A program made the position numbers and the translations under genes. Positions 52,802 through 61,134 of a stretch of DNA of 64,000 bases are shown one piece after another. The DNA comes from Streptomyces syringium (GTDB taxonomy: Bacteria > Actinomycetota > Actinomycetes > Streptomycetales > Streptomycetaceae), in NCBI RefSeq assembly GCF_017876625.1, contig NZ_JAGIOH010000001.1:7027501-7091500 (forward strand), in the 5' to 3' direction. Numbering within the stretch: position 1 is the stretch's first letter; every line of letters begins with the position of its first letter. A model generated the notes under the pieces. It was not told where the DNA came from and ran no database searches. It saw nothing but the letters and a program-made list of their open reading frames with translations.

Positions 52802-53389
52802 TCAGGCCGGTGGTGCCGGCTCCGGGGTGAGCGGGCGGCCGCAGCGCAGGTTCCAGCGTCCGGCCCGGCCGGTGAGTTCGGTCAGCGACAGCGGGGGCAC
52901 GTCGAGCCGCCAGAAGAGCCGCGGGGACAGCCCCAGCGCGTGCACGACCGCCGCGCGGACCACCGCGGGTTCCACGACGGCGAGCAGCCGGCCGTCGTCG
53001 TCGGTCCGCCCGTCCAGCCAGGAGCCGACCCGGCCGACGAGGTCCAGCAGCGACTCGCCGCCGTGCGGCGCGGCGCCGGGGTCCGCCAACCAGGCGGCCA
53101 CCGCCTCGGGTTCGGCCGTGGACAGCTCGGCCAGCCCCCGCCCGCGCCAGCCGCCCACCTCGAGGTCCCGCAGCTCGGGCACGGGGGCGGGGGACAGGCC
53201 GAGCGCGGCGGCCGTCCCGTGGCAGCGCGGGGAAGGGGCGCAGAGGGCGGCCGACATCCGGGGCAGACCGCCGGCGGCGGCGCGGGTCTGCCGGGCCCCG
53301 GCGTCGTCGAGCGGGGACCCGTCGTCGAAACGGGCCTCGCGCAGTGCGGCACTCATCGCCGGTGAGAGCAGCGTCACACGTACGGTCAT
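52802..53389 (-). CDS. Histidine-phosphatase-like protein lacking the RHG motif, cbt-linked
   Basis: This is a 195-aa protein; ATG preceded by GAGG. Fold features of the phosphoglycerate-mutase/histidine phosphatase family remain: PLDDAGARQTRAAAG, SPRCHGTAAALGL, DLEVGGWRGRGLAEL, HGGESLLDLVGRVGSWLDG, VVEPAVVRAAVVHALGL. The N-terminal RHG(E/Q) that holds the phosphorylated His is replaced by LSPAMS. It is probably not a normal phosphatase. It lies divergently beside the cbtB riboswitch, so a link to cobalt or cobamide handling is likely. Confidence 0.75.
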   Translation of the reverse strand: MTVRVTLLSPAMSAALREARFDDGSPLDDAGARQTRAAAGGLPRMSAALCAPSPRCHGTAAALGLSPAPVPELRDLEVGGWRGRGLAELSTAEPEAVAAWLADPGAAPHGGESLLDLVGRVGSWLDGRTDDDGRLLAVVEPAVVRAAVVHALGLSPRLFWRLDVPPLSLTELTGRAGRWNLRCGRPLTPEPAPPA

Positions 53390-53509
53390 GGTCCTCAACT
53401 CTCCTCCCGGGCGGGCCCGGTCGGCCCGCGCCCAGCAGACCACGAGGGGGCGAGCGGGGCGCGCGCGGGGGTGCGCCTCCGCACGCCGTAGCGCCCCGGT
53501 CGCGTACAC

Positions 53510-53655
53510 GGTACGGTCGCGTGTACATGACGACGGTGTGACGGAAGTCCGGTGAGAACCCGGCACGGTCGCGCCACTGTGTACCCGGCGAACGCCCCCG
53601 ATCCACGCGGGGCGCTGGCAGGGAAGTCAGACCCGGCACCGTCGTTGACAGCACC
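53510..53655 (+). promoter_or_regulatory. Cobalamin riboswitch upstream of cbtB-cbtA
   Basis: ACGGAAGTCCGGTGAGAACCCGGCACGGTCGCGCCACTGT followed by CAGGGAAGTCAGACC is the compact B12-riboswitch core (GGTGAGAA..CCGGC..GTCGCGCCACTGT, AAGTCAGACC). It ends about 40 bp before the cbtB start. It is predicted to lower cobalt uptake when B12 is plentiful. Confidence 0.93.
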
Positions 53656-53690
53656 ACGATCGGGACGCGTGTTCCCCAGGAGGTTTTGCC

Positions 53691-53915
53691 ATGGCCCAGT
53701 CAGCCGCCCCCGCGACCGGTACCCCCGCCGTACCGGCGATCACCCCGATCTCCCTGAAGGAGATCGCCCCGTGGACGCTCTTCTTCGGGATCCTCGCGCT
53801 GATCCTGCTGTACTTCGTCGGCGCCGAGCAGGGCGCCACCGCCCTGATCTCCGGTGAGGGTGTCCACGAGTGGGTGCACGACGGCCGTCATCTGCTCGGC
53901 TTCCCCTGCCACTGA
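53691..53915 (+). CDS. cbtB: CbtB, small cobalt-transport subunit
   Basis: This is a 74-aa protein with AGGAGG upstream of ATG. One membrane helix (TLFFGILALILLYFVGAEQGA) and a C-terminal VHEWVHDGRHLLGFPCH, the His-rich tail that marks CbtB. CbtA/CbtB are predicted B12-regulated cobalt transporters; the riboswitch here supports it. Confidence 0.93.
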   Translation: MAQSAAPATGTPAVPAITPISLKEIAPWTLFFGILALILLYFVGAEQGATALISGEGVHEWVHDGRHLLGFPCH

Positions 53916-53936
53916 GAGACCAGGGGTCAAGAGCTC

Positions 53937-54707
53937 GTGAACTCCATTTCCGTACGGGCCCTGCTCGTACGCGGCATGCTCGCCGGCCTCGCCGCCGGCG
54001 CGCTGGCGCTGCTCACGGCCTATCTGCTCGGGGAATCCCGGGTGGATGCGGCCATCGCCTTCGAAGAGGCGCACAGCCACGACCACGGCGGCGGTGAGGA
54101 GCTGGTCAGCCGCTCCCTGCAGTCGACCGCGGGGCTGGCCACCGGCATCCTCGTCTACGGGGTCGCACTGGGCGGTATCGCCGCCCTGGTGTACTGCTAT
54201 GCGCTGGGCCGCGTCGGCCGTTTCGGCCCGCGCGCGACGGCCGCACTGGTCGCGCTCGGCGCGTTCGTCGCTGTCTATCTGGTGCCGTTCCTGAAGTATC
54301 CGGCGAACCCGCCCGCCGTGGGCGACCCGGACACCCTGGACCAGCGCACCGCGCTGTTCTTCCTGATGATCGCGCTCAGTGTGCTGCTCACCGTGGGCAC
54401 GGTGATCCTGGGCAAGCGGCTGGTTCCCCGCCTGGGCCATTGGTACGCGAGTGTCGTGGCGGGCGCCGCCTTCCTGGTGGTGGTGGGGATCGCCTTCGCG
54501 TTCCTGCCCTCGGGCGAGAACGTGCCGGAGGGCTTCCCCGCCGTGCTGCTGTGGCAGTTCCGTCTCGCCACGCTGGCCGTCCAGTTCGTCCTGTGGGCCG
54601 GTTTCGGCCTGCTCTTCGGTCACCTCGCGGAGCGCCTGCTCCTCGCCAAGGCGGGGGACCGGCAGGGCGACGAGGCGGCGTCGAGGACGGTCACCGCGGC
54701 GAACTGA
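53937..54707 (+). CDS. cbtA: CbtA, cobalt-transport membrane subunit
   Basis: This is a 256-aa protein from GTG, 21 bp after cbtB. About five to six membrane helices (near 7-27, 66-88, 98-118, 140-158, 175-192, 207-230). A His-rich loop (EEAHSHDHGGGEE) follows helix 1 and could bind cobalt on the outer face. LVPFLKYPANPPAVGDPDTLDQRT is a conserved CbtA block. It forms one operon with cbtB under the riboswitch. Confidence 0.93.
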   Translation: MNSISVRALLVRGMLAGLAAGALALLTAYLLGESRVDAAIAFEEAHSHDHGGGEELVSRSLQSTAGLATGILVYGVALGGIAALVYCYALGRVGRFGPRATAALVALGAFVAVYLVPFLKYPANPPAVGDPDTLDQRTALFFLMIALSVLLTVGTVILGKRLVPRLGHWYASVVAGAAFLVVVGIAFAFLPSGENVPEGFPAVLLWQFRLATLAVQFVLWAGFGLLFGHLAERLLLAKAGDRQGDEAASRTVTAAN

Positions 54708-54738
54708 GCGCGCGGAGCGCACGCCGGAAACACCCCAC

Positions 54739-54787
54739 CTGTCCCGTGGGTCCGGAAAGGGCACGCCCCTGCCGGTCCACGGGACAG
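54739..54787. terminator. Hairpin between convergent cbtA and TetR genes
   Basis: CTGTCCCGTGG (54739-54749) pairs with CCACGGGACAG (54777-54787) around a 27-nt loop containing a smaller GC stem. Confidence 0.6.
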
Positions 54788-54835
54788 TCGCGTTCGGTGC
54801 GTCGTCCGGGTGGAGACTGCGCGCCCGCTCAGGTG

Positions 54836-55426
54836 TCAGTCCCGGCGCAACAGCATGTCGATGATCGAGTCGAGGTGGTGGGCCCGCCCCTGGCCCGGCG
54901 GTAGGGCCTCCGGGACGGCGTTGACCAGCTGTCCGTGGCCGAGGAAGCTGGTGTAGCCCAAAGTGCCGCGCAGCCGGGCCTCTTCGGGGTTGAAGCCCAG
55001 CTCGGAGAAGAGCTGGGTGAGATAGCCGAGCCGGCGCTCGGTCACCCGTCTCACCACCGTGGCGACCAGCGGGTGCCCGACGGTGGCCAGCAGCGAGACC
55101 TCCAGCGGGCTTTCGGTCACCGCCTCGGTCGCCTGGGTGAAAAGGCTCCGCAGCCGCACCTCGGGGTCCGGCTCGGCCGACAGCGCGGCGATGACCGCCT
55201 CGGTGCGGGTCTCCTCCCAGCGCAGCAGCGCGGCCTCGATCAGCGCCTCCCGGCTGGCGAAGTGCCAGTAGAAGCTGCCCTTGGTCGTGCCCAGCCGGAC
55301 GGCGAGCGGTTCGACCGCGACGGCGGCCAGCCCGCCCTCGCCGATGGCGGTGAGCGCCGCGTCCGCCCAATCCAGCGCGCTGAGCCGCTGTCGTCCGCCG
55401 GGTTCCCGCAATCGCCGTTGCACCAT
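54836..55426 (-). CDS. TetR-family transcriptional repressor
   Basis: This is a 196-aa protein. HTH at about 16-62 (DWADAALTAIGEGGLAAVAVEPLAVRLGTTKGSFYWHFASREALIEAAL) is typical of TetR (TKGSFYWHF). It is divergent from the SRPBCC-DUF2867 gene with only 49 bp between starts, a space that holds two palindromes, so it very likely represses itself and that gene. Confidence 0.9.
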   Translation of the reverse strand: MVQRRLREPGGRQRLSALDWADAALTAIGEGGLAAVAVEPLAVRLGTTKGSFYWHFASREALIEAALLRWEETRTEAVIAALSAEPDPEVRLRSLFTQATEAVTESPLEVSLLATVGHPLVATVVRRVTERRLGYLTQLFSELGFNPEEARLRGTLGYTSFLGHGQLVNAVPEALPPGQGRAHHLDSIIDMLLRRD

Positions 55427-55427
55427 G

Positions 55428-55447
55428 ACCGTACGCTACCGTACGGT
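55428..55447. promoter_or_regulatory. TetR operator 1, ACCGTAC-N6-GTACGGT
   Basis: Perfect 7-bp arms just upstream of the TetR start codon. Confidence 0.75.
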
Positions 55448-55451
55448 TGAA

Positions 55452-55467
55452 CATACGCCAGCGTATG
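55452..55467. promoter_or_regulatory. Second palindrome, CATACGC-CA-GCGTATG
   Basis: Perfect 7-bp arms, 5 bp after operator 1 and just before the ribosome site of the SRPBCC-DUF2867 gene. The sequence differs from operator 1, so it may bind a second protein or be a weaker TetR site. Confidence 0.55.
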
Positions 55468-55475
55468 GAGGGGCA

Positions 55476-56393
55476 ATGCGCACGGTCCGCAACATCCACG
55501 AACGCGTCATCGAGGCTCCGGCGGAGACGGTCGGGGCCCTGCTCGACCGGCTGTCGTCCGACGACGACCCCATCTTCCCCACCCCCGCCTGGCCCGCGAT
55601 GCGCTTCGACCGCCCGCTCGGAGTCGGGGCCGAGGGCGGCCACGGCCCGGTGCGCTACCGCGTCGGCGCCTACGAGCCCGGCAGCCGCATCCGCTTCGAC
55701 TTCGCCCCGCCGTCGAACGGCTTCCACGAGATGGCCGTGGAACCGCTCGGCCCCGGCCGCTGCCGCGTGCGGCACACCCTGGAGCAGACCCAGCGCGGCA
55801 CCGAGGCACTGGCGTGGGCCCTCGCGATCCGCTTCGCACACGACACCGTCGTCGAGGAGGTCTTCGACAACATCGAGCGCGTGACGACCGGTTCGTTGCG
55901 GCGCGCGGTGCGCTGGTCCCCGTGGGTCCGCTTTCTGAACCGGCTGGAATGGGACAAGCCGGTCGAGGTGGAGCTCCCCGCCCGGGCCCGACTGGCCCGT
56001 ACGGCCTTCGAACACACCGATTTCACCGACGCCTGGCAGATGGAGATCCTGCCCGGCATGCCCGAGGACCCACGGGCCTGGGAAGGCGCGCTGAGCTTCC
56101 CCGTCCTCGCGCGCGGGGACGGGGAGGTCCTGCTGGGCAAGGACGCCGGCCACCTCGACTTCCGGGCCTCGATCCTCGTCGACCAGGGGCGCGTCACGCT
56201 CAGCACGGTCGTGAGGACCCACAACGCGGTGGGCCGGGCCTACTTCGCGGTCGTCAAGCGGGTGCACCCCGTCATGGTCCGCGCCCTGCTGCGCCGCACC
56301 CACCGCCGACTGGCGCTGTCCACCCCGAGCGCGGGCTCGCGCGAGCGGTTCCACCGGGCAGCGGACACGACCACCGCCGAGGTGGCCGTCTGA
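55476..56393 (+). CDS. SRPBCC-DUF2867 two-domain protein
   Basis: This is a 305-aa protein with GGAGGGG upstream. N-terminal part (about 1-145; HERVIEAPAETVGALLD...PVRYRVGAYEPGSRIRFDF) is a START/SRPBCC-like lipid- or ligand-binding cavity; the C-terminal part (about 150-285; WQMEILPGMPEDPRAWEGALSFPVLARGDGEVLLGKDAGHLDFRASIL..THNAVGRAYFAVVKRVHPVMVRALL) is DUF2867. No active site is known. It is controlled by the divergent TetR, probably in response to a small lipophilic ligand. Confidence 0.75.
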   Translation: MRTVRNIHERVIEAPAETVGALLDRLSSDDDPIFPTPAWPAMRFDRPLGVGAEGGHGPVRYRVGAYEPGSRIRFDFAPPSNGFHEMAVEPLGPGRCRVRHTLEQTQRGTEALAWALAIRFAHDTVVEEVFDNIERVTTGSLRRAVRWSPWVRFLNRLEWDKPVEVELPARARLARTAFEHTDFTDAWQMEILPGMPEDPRAWEGALSFPVLARGDGEVLLGKDAGHLDFRASILVDQGRVTLSTVVRTHNAVGRAYFAVVKRVHPVMVRALLRRTHRRLALSTPSAGSRERFHRAADTTTAEVAV

Positions 56394-56398
56394 TGACC

Positions 56399-56441
56399 GG
56401 GAGGCGGACCTGCTGAACAGGGGACAGCGGGTCCGTCTCCC
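56399..56441. terminator. Terminator between convergent genes
   Basis: GGGAGGCGGACC (56399-56410) pairs with GGTCCGTCTCCC (56430-56441), one G-U pair, loop 19 nt. Confidence 0.7.
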
Positions 56442-56467
56442 CTCACAGCGGCTGTACTGCTCGCTGT

Positions 56468-57451
56468 TCAGCCGCGGAGCAGCTTGGCCTCGACCTCCGG
56501 ATCCAGGCCGAGCGGGGGACGGTCCGCCCGCTGCGGCGGCGGGCCGTCCAACTCCTGGAGCCAGGCCCAGGTGTCGGCCACCGTCTCCTCGACGGGGCGG
56601 CAGCGCAGCCCGGCGGCCAGCGCCTTGGACACATCACCCAGGTGCATGGTGTCGTAAGCCTCGCCCGGCGGCACCCAGACCGGCAGGTCCGTCCACGGCT
56701 CGACGCCCGCGGCGAGGATCGGCTCCGGATCCGTCCAGCGCAGCTCGGCGTCGGAACCGGTGACGCGTACGCACGCCTCCAGCAGCCCGCCCATGGTGGT
56801 GTGGCCGGGCGGACTGATGAGGTTGTAGGGGCCGCTGAGCCCCCGCTCGACGGCGTCCAGGGACCACCGGGCGAGATCGCGGGCGTCGATGTACTGCAAC
56901 GCCAAGTCGCGTGGCCCGGGCGCCAGTACCGGGCCGCCGCGGGCGATGCGCAGCAGCCACCACGGCAGCCGCCCGATGTTCTCCCGGGGGCCGAGGATCA
57001 GCCCGGCCCGCACCAGCAGCGCCCGGTCCCCGAAAGCCTCGGTCGCCGCCAGCTCCCCGCCCCGCTTGGCCTGCGGATAGTCCACCTCGCCGGCGTCGGG
57101 CGAGCCCTCCACCAAAGGCGCGTCCTCGTCGTGCCCGGGCGCGCAGGGGTAGGCGTACACCGAGCCGGTGGACACATACACATACCGCTTCACCCGTCCG
57201 GCCAGCGCCCGTGCCGCGTCCCGCACGGCCGACGGCGCGTTCGTCCAGGTGTCGACCACGACGTCCCACTCGCCCTGGTCCAGCGCCGCCAGACCGCCCA
57301 CCTCGGTACGGTCACCGAGCAGTTCGACCACGCCCGGTGCGGGCGCGTGGCGGCCCCGGTGGAAGACGGTCACGTGCCAACCCCGGGCCAGCGCCTCGTC
57401 GGTGACGGCGCGGCCCACGAACTCCGTTCCACCCAGTATCAGAAGTCTCAT
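56468..57451 (-). CDS. NAD-dependent epimerase/dehydratase family protein
   Basis: This is a 327-aa extended SDR. Rossmann motif LLILGGTEFVGRAV (residues 3-16), YVSTGSVYAY and the later YPQAKRGGE (Tyr-x-x-x-Lys). Length and C-terminal pattern resemble actinobacterial reductases of the CSP41/RfbD type acting on sugar-like or isoprenoid-linked substrates; exact substrate unknown. No Shine-Dalgarno precedes the ATG, so the message may be leaderless. Confidence 0.8.
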   Translation of the reverse strand: MRLLILGGTEFVGRAVTDEALARGWHVTVFHRGRHAPAPGVVELLGDRTEVGGLAALDQGEWDVVVDTWTNAPSAVRDAARALAGRVKRYVYVSTGSVYAYPCAPGHDEDAPLVEGSPDAGEVDYPQAKRGGELAATEAFGDRALLVRAGLILGPRENIGRLPWWLLRIARGGPVLAPGPRDLALQYIDARDLARWSLDAVERGLSGPYNLISPPGHTTMGGLLEACVRVTGSDAELRWTDPEPILAAGVEPWTDLPVWVPPGEAYDTMHLGDVSKALAAGLRCRPVEETVADTWAWLQELDGPPPQRADRPPLGLDPEVEAKLLRG

Positions 57452-57677
57452 GACCGCGACTGTGCACCCCGGACCGCCGCCGGGGGAAGCGCCCCATGCT
57501 CTCAGCGGAATCGCCCAGAGCTGAACCCCCCGGCCTCCGGGCTTCCTGGCGCGCGTGACCCCTGCCACAGCGTTTCCGGCCGGGGGACGGGCCCACCTGG
57601 ATCATTGCGCCGAGGACAACACATCCTTGACCACATCGCACTGGAGTGCCCCGCCCCGGCCGCCCAGGATGCGGGAC

Positions 57678-58766
57678 ATGAACACCCACACCACCCGTGA
57701 CCAGCTCGCCGTCGTGAGCCAGAGCGGCCCCACCGTCACCTTCTTCGACGCCCGCACCCACGAGCCCCTCCGGGTGCTGGAAGTCCCCGCCGAACCCCAC
57801 GAGTTGTGCTTCGACGCGGACCTACGGCTGCTGTACTGCACCACCGCCTACGTCTCCGGCTACTACCACGCCCACCAGGGCCGGGCCCGGGACATCACCG
57901 TCATCGACGTGGACACCCACGAGATCGTCGCCACCCTCGACACCGCACCGGACCACGCCCCGCACGGACTCGCCCTGGACCCCGCCCGTTCCCGGCTCTA
58001 CGTCAGCGTCGAAGCCACCGGGAACGAGCCCGGCGGCGTGATCGTCTACGACACCCGGACCCATGAGCGGATCACCCGGATCCCGCTCATGGCCGACGGC
58101 CCGCACTGGTTCACGATCACCCCGGACGGGCGGCGGGGCTACTCCACCAACAAGGAGGCGGAGTTCGTCTCCGTCGTGGACCTCGTACGCGACGAGTTCA
58201 CCGGCCGGATCGCCGTACCCGGCAGCGAGGGCCTGGACGTCTCGCGCGACGGCCGGTACGTCTACGTGGCCGCCCCCAAGGGCGACTTCGGTGCCCCGCC
58301 CGCCGCCGCACCGGGCATCCGCGTGATCGACACCGCCACCGGCGCGATCGTACGGACCCTGCCCACCGAAGGCGTGGTGTTCCCCGTGCACACCACCATC
58401 ACCGGCGCGGTGCTCGTGGGCGAGCTGCGGATGGCGGCGCGGACGCCCGGCAGCACCCTGGGCGCCCAGGACAACGGCGTGCTGACCGTCTACGCACCCG
58501 GCACCCTGGAGGTGGCCGGACAGGTCGAGGTCGGCCGGTTCCCCCTGACCATCACCTCCTCCCCGGACGGCTCGGTGGGCTACGTCTCCAACGTCATGTC
58601 CAGCACGGTCACCGTCGTCGACCTGACCCTGATGCGGGTGATCACCACGTTGGAGGTCGACCGCGCGGGCGAGCCCGGCGCGCACGGCCTCGCGTACCTC
58701 CCGGCCGCCCGCCGATCCGTTCAGCGCACCGGCCCGGGCACGGCCGGACCGAACCGCCGGCGGTAG
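57678..58766 (+). CDS. YncE-like seven-bladed beta-propeller protein
   Basis: This is a 362-aa protein without signal peptide. Repeated blades such as ITVIDVDTHEIVATLDTAPDHAPHGLALDPARSRLYVSVEA, VSVVDLVRDEFTGRIAVPGSEGLDVSRDGRYVYVAAPKG and GQVEVGRFPLTITSSPDGSVGYVSNVMSSTVTVVDL are typical of YncE/lactonase-like propellers. Cytoplasmic; the ligand is unknown. The 3' end overlaps the convergent AraC gene by 46 bp. Confidence 0.8.
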   Translation: MNTHTTRDQLAVVSQSGPTVTFFDARTHEPLRVLEVPAEPHELCFDADLRLLYCTTAYVSGYYHAHQGRARDITVIDVDTHEIVATLDTAPDHAPHGLALDPARSRLYVSVEATGNEPGGVIVYDTRTHERITRIPLMADGPHWFTITPDGRRGYSTNKEAEFVSVVDLVRDEFTGRIAVPGSEGLDVSRDGRYVYVAAPKGDFGAPPAAAPGIRVIDTATGAIVRTLPTEGVVFPVHTTITGAVLVGELRMAARTPGSTLGAQDNGVLTVYAPGTLEVAGQVEVGRFPLTITSSPDGSVGYVSNVMSSTVTVVDLTLMRVITTLEVDRAGEPGAHGLAYLPAARRSVQRTGPGTAGPNRRR

Positions 58767-59701
58767 GTCGTCGGGCTGAGCCCGGTGCGTCGCCGCAGCT
58801 GCGCCCGGAGATTCGAGGCCGACCCCAGGCCACTGGCCTCGGCGACCACATCGAGACGTAGCTCGCCGCGCTCGATCAGCCGGCAGGCCAGCGCCACCCG
58901 TTCGCCGGTGAGCCACGCCAGTGGTGTGGTGCCGAGCTCGGCCCGGAAGCGCCGGTGCAAGGTGGCCGGGCTGACCGCCGCGCGGGCCGCGAGATCCGCC
59001 ACGGAGAGCGGCCGGTCCAGCCGCTCCTGGACCCAGGCCAGCAGGGGAGCGAGCGACGCCTCGGGCACGGCCGGCACGGGCCGTTCGACGAACTGCCGCT
59101 GGCCGCCGTCCCGGTGTGCCGCGAACACCAGCCGCCGGCTCACCGTGTTCGCGATCTCGGCGCCGTGGTCACGGCCGATCAGATAGAGGCCGAGATCCAG
59201 CGCGGCGGCGCTCCCGGCGGCGGTCAGCACGTCACCGTCGTCCACGAACAGGACATCCGGTTCGAGCCGGACCTCGGGGTAGCGGGCCGAGAACTCCGCC
59301 GCCCACTTCCAGTGCGTGGTGGCGCGGCGGCCGTCGAGCACCCCGGCCGCGGCGAGGGTGAACGCGCCGGTGCAGAAGCTCACCAGGCGCGCACCCCGCC
59401 CGGCGGCCCGCCGGATCGCGGCCGCCACCGCCGGCTCCGGCGGGGTGCGGGGCTCCGGGCGGTTGGGCACGATCAGGGTGTCGGCGGCATCGGCCGCCTC
59501 CAGCCCGGCCACGCCGGACAGCGTGAACATCCCGTCGTTCATCCGCACGGCGGGCGAGGCGGCGCAGAGCGTGAAGTCGTACCACCGCCGGTCGATCTCC
59601 GGGCGGCGCAGGCCGAACAGTTCGGTGGCCACGCCCAGTTCGAAGGGATTGGAGCCCTCGTCGACGAGGACGGCCACCCGGTGCGAGGATCCATGCGACA
59701 T
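58721..59701 (-). CDS. GATase-like (DJ-1/PfpI) AraC-family regulator
   Basis: This is a 326-aa protein. N-terminal DJ-1/PfpI domain (VAVLVDEGSNPFELGVATELFG...LVSFCTGAFTLAAAGVLDGRRATTHW; Cys in SFCTGAF at the nucleophile elbow) and C-terminal AraC double HTH (LSVADLAARAAVSPATLHRRFRAELG and LDVVAEASGLGSASNLRAQLRRRTGLSPTTYRRRF). Same architecture as Streptomyces GlxR/FtrA-like regulators. The convergent propeller and divergent cupin are candidate targets. Confidence 0.88.
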   Translation of the reverse strand: MSHGSSHRVAVLVDEGSNPFELGVATELFGLRRPEIDRRWYDFTLCAASPAVRMNDGMFTLSGVAGLEAADAADTLIVPNRPEPRTPPEPAVAAAIRRAAGRGARLVSFCTGAFTLAAAGVLDGRRATTHWKWAAEFSARYPEVRLEPDVLFVDDGDVLTAAGSAAALDLGLYLIGRDHGAEIANTVSRRLVFAAHRDGGQRQFVERPVPAVPEASLAPLLAWVQERLDRPLSVADLAARAAVSPATLHRRFRAELGTTPLAWLTGERVALACRLIERGELRLDVVAEASGLGSASNLRAQLRRRTGLSPTTYRRRFGPAVPGPVR

Positions 59702-59750
59702 ATGCGATTCCTAGCACTGGTCCCGCACGATCGACAATGGTGATGATGGC

Positions 59751-60152
59751 GTGGTGATCAACGAACCGATCGACCTGAAGTCCGCACTGAGCAGTTTCGA
59801 CCAGCTGTGGAGCCCACGGATCGTCACCCAGGTGAACGACTACGACGTCCGCGTCACGAAGGTGGCGGGGGTACACGTCTGGCACGTGCACGAGAACACG
59901 GACGAGTTCTTCCTCGTCCTCGACGGCGAGCTGGGCATCGGCCTCCGCGACGGAGAGGACGAGGGCGAGCGTGTGGTCGTGCTGCCCAAGGGCTCGGTGT
60001 TCGTCGTCCCGCGCGGGGTGGAACATCGCCCGTTCTCCACCGACGGTGCCTCTATCCTCCTGTTCGAACCGACCGGCACGTCCACCGTCGGCGACCGCCA
60101 CGACCCGGTCCCCGCCCACGTCGACGCCACCACCGGACACGCGCTCGGCTGA
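59751..60152 (+). CDS. Small single-domain cupin
   Basis: This is a 133-aa protein from GTG 59751 or 59754, divergent from the AraC gene by 49 bp. WHVHENTDEFFLVLDGELGIGLRDG and VVVLPKGSVFVVPRGVEHRPFS are cupin motifs 1 and 2, with His, His, Glu and final His as metal ligands. Likely a metal-dependent isomerase or binder; substrate unknown. Probably regulated by the divergent AraC protein. Confidence 0.85.
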   Translation: MVINEPIDLKSALSSFDQLWSPRIVTQVNDYDVRVTKVAGVHVWHVHENTDEFFLVLDGELGIGLRDGEDEGERVVVLPKGSVFVVPRGVEHRPFSTDGASILLFEPTGTSTVGDRHDPVPAHVDATTGHALG

Positions 60153-60393
60153 CGCCGGGGCGGCGATCGCCGGGCGTGTGGCCCCGCACACCTACGCCAC
60201 CGACACGGCGCAGGCCGCGCACGGGGACCGTGTGATGCTGCCGGTCCGGGCCCCCGGCGGGCGGACGCGAAGACGGGAAGGCGGCCCGGGTGGCGTAACA
60301 GGCACCCCTTCGTAGTACTCCGCACGGGCATAGAGTGGCAGTGAGCGGTTCGGACGAGCGGCTCAGAGACAGGGGGCCTGCGGGAGTGGGTGA

Positions 60394-61134
60394 GTGACGG
60401 TGGGTGCCAGCACGGGCATGGCCGCTGTCCTGAGAAACCTGCGTCCCGTGGAAGCGAGGACGGCTCTGGTCGGTGGTGATCCCGCGGAGTGCGCCCGGGT
60501 GCTCGGTGTGGACGGTGTCGCGGTGTCGCTCGCCCCCGGTGAGCAGCTCGGCGAACTCGTCTGGGCCACTCCCGGGGTGAGCACGCGTCTGGAGGACCTG
60601 CAGTTCACGATCGGTCACGGGCCGGGACCCGATGTCGTCGCCTCGGGTGCCGCCGTTCTGGAGCCCGACCTCTCCCGGCTGTCGGCCGACCGCTGGCCTG
60701 CGCTGTTGCCCGAGGCCATGGCGCTGGGAGTGCGGGCGGTGTTCTGTCTGCCGCTGTCGATCGGCGGCGCCTGCCTGGGCACGATGACGCTGCAGCGCTC
60801 GGTGCCGGGACCGCTGCCGGTCACGTTCATGAGCGACGCCCTGATCCTCGCGGGTGCCCTGACCTCGGTGATCATCGACCGCGGCGACCACCGGGAGGCG
60901 TTCGCCGCCGCTTCGCCGTCCTCCGACCTCTACCGGGCCGTCGTGCACCAGGCGAGCGGCATGATCAGTGTCCAGGCCGGAATACCGCTCGCCGAGGCGC
61001 TGCTGCTGCTGCGCGCCCATGCCTTCGGGAAAGGGCGGCCGGTGGTGGAGGTCGCGGAGGACGTGGTGGCCCGGCGTGTGCACTTCGGAGCCGATCGAGA
61101 CGGGCCGGACGTTTCCGGCGGGAGAGGGAGATGA
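60394..61134 (+). CDS. GAF-ANTAR regulator, first of three
   Basis: This is a 246-aa protein from GTG. GAF domain about 20-165 (VAVSLAPGEQLGELVWATPGVSTRLEDLQFTIGHGPGPDVV...VFCLPLSIGGACLGTMTLQRSVPGPL) and ANTAR helices about 175-240 (LYRAVVHQASGMISVQAGIPLAEALLLLRAHAFGKGRPVVEVAEDVVARRV). ANTAR binds paired RNA stem-loops and prevents termination; the GAF domain senses a ligand or redox state. The stop overlaps the ATG of the next gene. Confidence 0.88.
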   Translation: MTVGASTGMAAVLRNLRPVEARTALVGGDPAECARVLGVDGVAVSLAPGEQLGELVWATPGVSTRLEDLQFTIGHGPGPDVVASGAAVLEPDLSRLSADRWPALLPEAMALGVRAVFCLPLSIGGACLGTMTLQRSVPGPLPVTFMSDALILAGALTSVIIDRGDHREAFAAASPSSDLYRAVVHQASGMISVQAGIPLAEALLLLRAHAFGKGRPVVEVAEDVVARRVHFGADRDGPDVSGGRGR

